From NCBI RefSeq assembly GCF_022376445.1, contig NW_025955004.1, positions 186,001 through 250,000 of the forward strand: 64,000 bases of DNA, read 5' to 3'. This DNA comes from Fomitopsis serialis (taxonomy: Eukaryota > Basidiomycota > Agaricomycetes > Polyporales > Fomitopsidaceae). Below are positions 61,745 through 64,000 of the stretch, in pieces. A program made the position numbers and the translations under genes. Position 1 is the first letter of the stretch; every line of letters starts with the position of its first letter. A model generated the notes under the pieces. That model saw nothing but the letters and a program-made list of their open reading frames with translations, was not told where the DNA came from and made no database searches.

Positions 61745-62781
61745 AGCGAAATCGTGTGACGGGTGAGATCTGGAGTTGAGGGAGATGGCGGGTGTCTGTC
61801 CTTGGGAAGGAGACAGGTGAAAGTCTGAGTGCATTCACTACCCATTAAATATATTTCAGAGGCGTAGTTGGGGCATTGTGGCCGTACGGACACAAAGAAC
61901 CCCTGAAGCTGGAGATGGCACAAGGCCCGTTTTGGCAGTGGCCACAGGCCCGGAAGTCAAAGCATTGGTAACCATGTTGCCATCGCCCACAACGTGCCCG
62001 TATTGAGGTCATGACTTGGCCCTGGTATCGCCCGGTGTTCGGAGCATTCCAAGCGAATCAGCAGGGAAGCCCACGGACATTGTCAAGCAACCTTTTGTCG
62101 GTCACGGCGCTGCAGTCTTGGCACATCGAGCTGTAATTTAGCACGGGGATGCATCGAGATTTTTCCTGTCAAAGGAAAGGTGCACACGAGATCGCATCTT
62201 GACCACGACGTTGCGAATCTGCAGCGGAGAGTCGTCCGACTCCGTGCTTGACATAATGATGGACAACCGATTGAATATTTGCGAAGACGCCTCAATGAAA
62301 TCAATGCAGTGTGTTTTTGACACATAAGCACGCCGTCGGGGATACCAGGACCAAGATGTGTGAGGACGCCCAACCGTCCAAGTCGAAGCGCCATCCCGGT
62401 GCGAAGGCTTGCGAAGGTCAAAGCAACTTCAGACAAGCGCCGAAGGGGATCAAATGCTCATGTGACCGCGTTCGCGCTTTGTTGTCGCGTCGCGTCACAT
62501 GTGCGACGTGTCTTGTTCCCTTCCGTCGTCCTCGTTGCTCGACCTGGCCGTCGTCAAGTCTCATGCTGCGTGCCCACATCACTGCACGACAGCGTAACCA
62601 GTAGCATCGTGTAAAGACTGACGGAGAAATATTGGATCCTGATAATAGGCAGCAACGGGGCGACATCCAGTGCGTGGCGACTCATTTCGTGTGGTCGCCT
62701 GTAGACTGATCAGTTTACAGGAGTGTCTTATCCTGCTTTTAAGGAGGGCACACTGAATTGATATTATAGCTGCCATTCACA
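61745..62781. other. Divergent intergenic region
   Basis: About 1 kb between two genes starting outward (60443-61744 minus, 62782 onward plus). No gene or clear TATA box near 62782 seen. Confidence 0.5.
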
Positions 62782-64000
62782 ATGGAGTCTTCGTCAAGCA
62801 AGAAGGCATTGGAGCAGGAGCGGCAAGCCGAGCTGCGCCGTCAGATCGCTGCGCTACAAGCTCAGCTCACTGGAACTGAGGTGGGCTTGCCTGTTGCCCC
62901 TGAATCTCCGAAGCGGCGACCGCATTCCGGGAATCTACTCGCCCCTGCAACGCCGTCACCTAGTACGTACTGCAGTCTATTACGCATTGGCATTGGCGAA
63001 GTCTTACATACAAAAATCCGTTGCAGAGAAGAAGAGGAAACTCAGTCATGCAGAACGGCCTTCGACCAGCTTACCTGTCACGGAGCAGCGGCCAAGACCG
63101 GCTGCTAGCACGACAGTGACATCGTCATCATCTTCATCACATGCTGTTAGTACTCAAACGAAGAAACATGCGCCATCTACAGTCCTAGAGAAGCTCGCGA
63201 AGGTTCACTCACAGGAGGACACACGATTAGCGAAGGGCACCACGAATCGATCGAGTGCTTTTACTCAACCTGCTGTAGCCACCTCATTCAACGATTCGGA
63301 GACCGGGGCGACTCGTGATGACCGTCTAGCGATAGTCGAGGACCTCGTCCTTGGACCTGTAGATCACAAACCACCCTTCGATGATCCTCGGTTCGAGAAG
63401 CTTGAACCTAACTCTGGCATTCGCCTCTCGTGAGTCTCTCTGGCTTCGTCACAGGCTATTCTGACCCTATGTCAGTTCCCGTGCGATCCCGTTCGAAGAC
63501 TTCCAGGATCATTTGCGGGGTCGGTACTACCTCTCGCCGTCCAAGTTGTACTCTGTCGTTCGCCTTCTGCCCAGCAAACAGGGCTACGACGTGCCCGTAT
63601 CCGGCGACTGGCTGACCATCGCCGTGGTCGCAGAGCGTGGCAAAGTCAAGTGTAGTCAGGCACCGGTAGGCATCGGTCGTGACGATAAGATGGGCGCAGA
63701 TGAGGAGGACGAAGATACGGTCGACCAGCTAGACATATCTACGGAGGCACCGGTTCCCGCGAAAGGTCCACCGCGACCCAAGCGCAAGCGTAAGGACGAG
63801 CCGCCTCGCCCAAGCGGGAAGAAGTACGTCAACATGAAGCTCGTGGACTTCGGGTGCCGTACTGCGCGCGATTCTTCTGCGACGGGTGGTCAGACTGTCA
63901 TTCGTGGAGACGCGTCGTTGTCGTTGCTGCTATTCGAGTCGGATGGATACGACGTAGTCACCAAGGAGAATGGAAAGAAGGAGAAGATCTATCGTGGAGG
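62782..64000 (+). CDS. mcm10: MCM10/Cdc23 replication initiation factor, N-terminal part (cut by window end)
   Basis: Mcm10 binds the CMG helicase and polymerase alpha at replication origins. ATG 62782 begins MESSSSKKALEQERQAELRR, a short coiled coil (residues 8-32), then a basic/Ser-rich linker. The conserved core follows an intron at 63431: SGIRLSSRAIPFEDFQDHLR, GRYYLSPSKLYSVVRLLP, GYDVPVSGDWLTIAVVAERG, a charged insertion with PKRKRK, KKYVNMKLVDFGCRTA, VIRGDASLSLLLFES and YRGG at the window edge. This is the Mcm10 OB-fold start; the zinc finger lies beyond the end. Two introns seen, no break. Confidence 0.88.

Overview
The window looks like nuclear DNA of an agaricomycete (mushroom or polypore type) basidiomycete. 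Genes are cut by many short GT-AG introns (mostly 48-70 nt), most of the sequence is CpG-rich with about 55% GC by eye, and both a CxC1-KDZ transposase and families of multi-pass membrane proteins typical of Agaricomycetes are present. I rebuilt gene models by joining exons by eye on splice signals and reading frame. Several close exactly to a multiple of three (262, 1122, 484, 434, 392 and 236 aa). I saw no tRNA, rRNA or CRISPR array.

Layout. 0.5-1.55 kb: one spliced unknown gene, followed by a perfect 12-bp hairpin at its stop codon. 2.238-12.089 kb: a complete DNA transposon of the KDZ class (9.85 kb), with a 7-bp target-site duplication, long terminal inverted repeats that look identical over their outer 250 bp or so, hairpin-forming subterminal repeat arrays, and three genes on the minus strand: transposase, coiled-coil protein, and an HMG-like DNA-binding protein broken by an in-frame TGA. 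12.3-16 kb: two multi-pass membrane protein genes. 16.9-22.1 kb: two Old Yellow Enzyme genes in tandem. 22.6-27.9 kb: conserved housekeeping genes (RAD17 checkpoint clamp loader, 3-hydroxyanthranilate dioxygenase) and a Gln/Gly-rich small protein. 30.4-33.1 kb: an AT-rich island almost without CpG that holds a seemingly intact DUF6533-like membrane protein gene. 37-45 kb: a duplicated block with a hypothetical gene, an SDR remnant, an inverted pseudogene copy of the 14.4-15.9 kb membrane protein gene, and two intact SDR oxidoreductases. 46-64 kb: mostly single-copy genes (VHS-GAT adaptor, F-box protein, V-ATPase subunit E, aromatic aminotransferase type, zinc-finger protein, a Ser/Pro-rich protein, and the N-terminal part of MCM10 running off the window).

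The core genes serve replication and checkpoint (RAD17, MCM10), NAD or tryptophan metabolism, vesicle sorting and vacuolar acidification, and show no operon logic. Between them sits accessory DNA shaped by a fresh transposon, inverted and tandem segmental duplications, pseudogenes, and one region whose base composition suggests a past of cytosine methylation.
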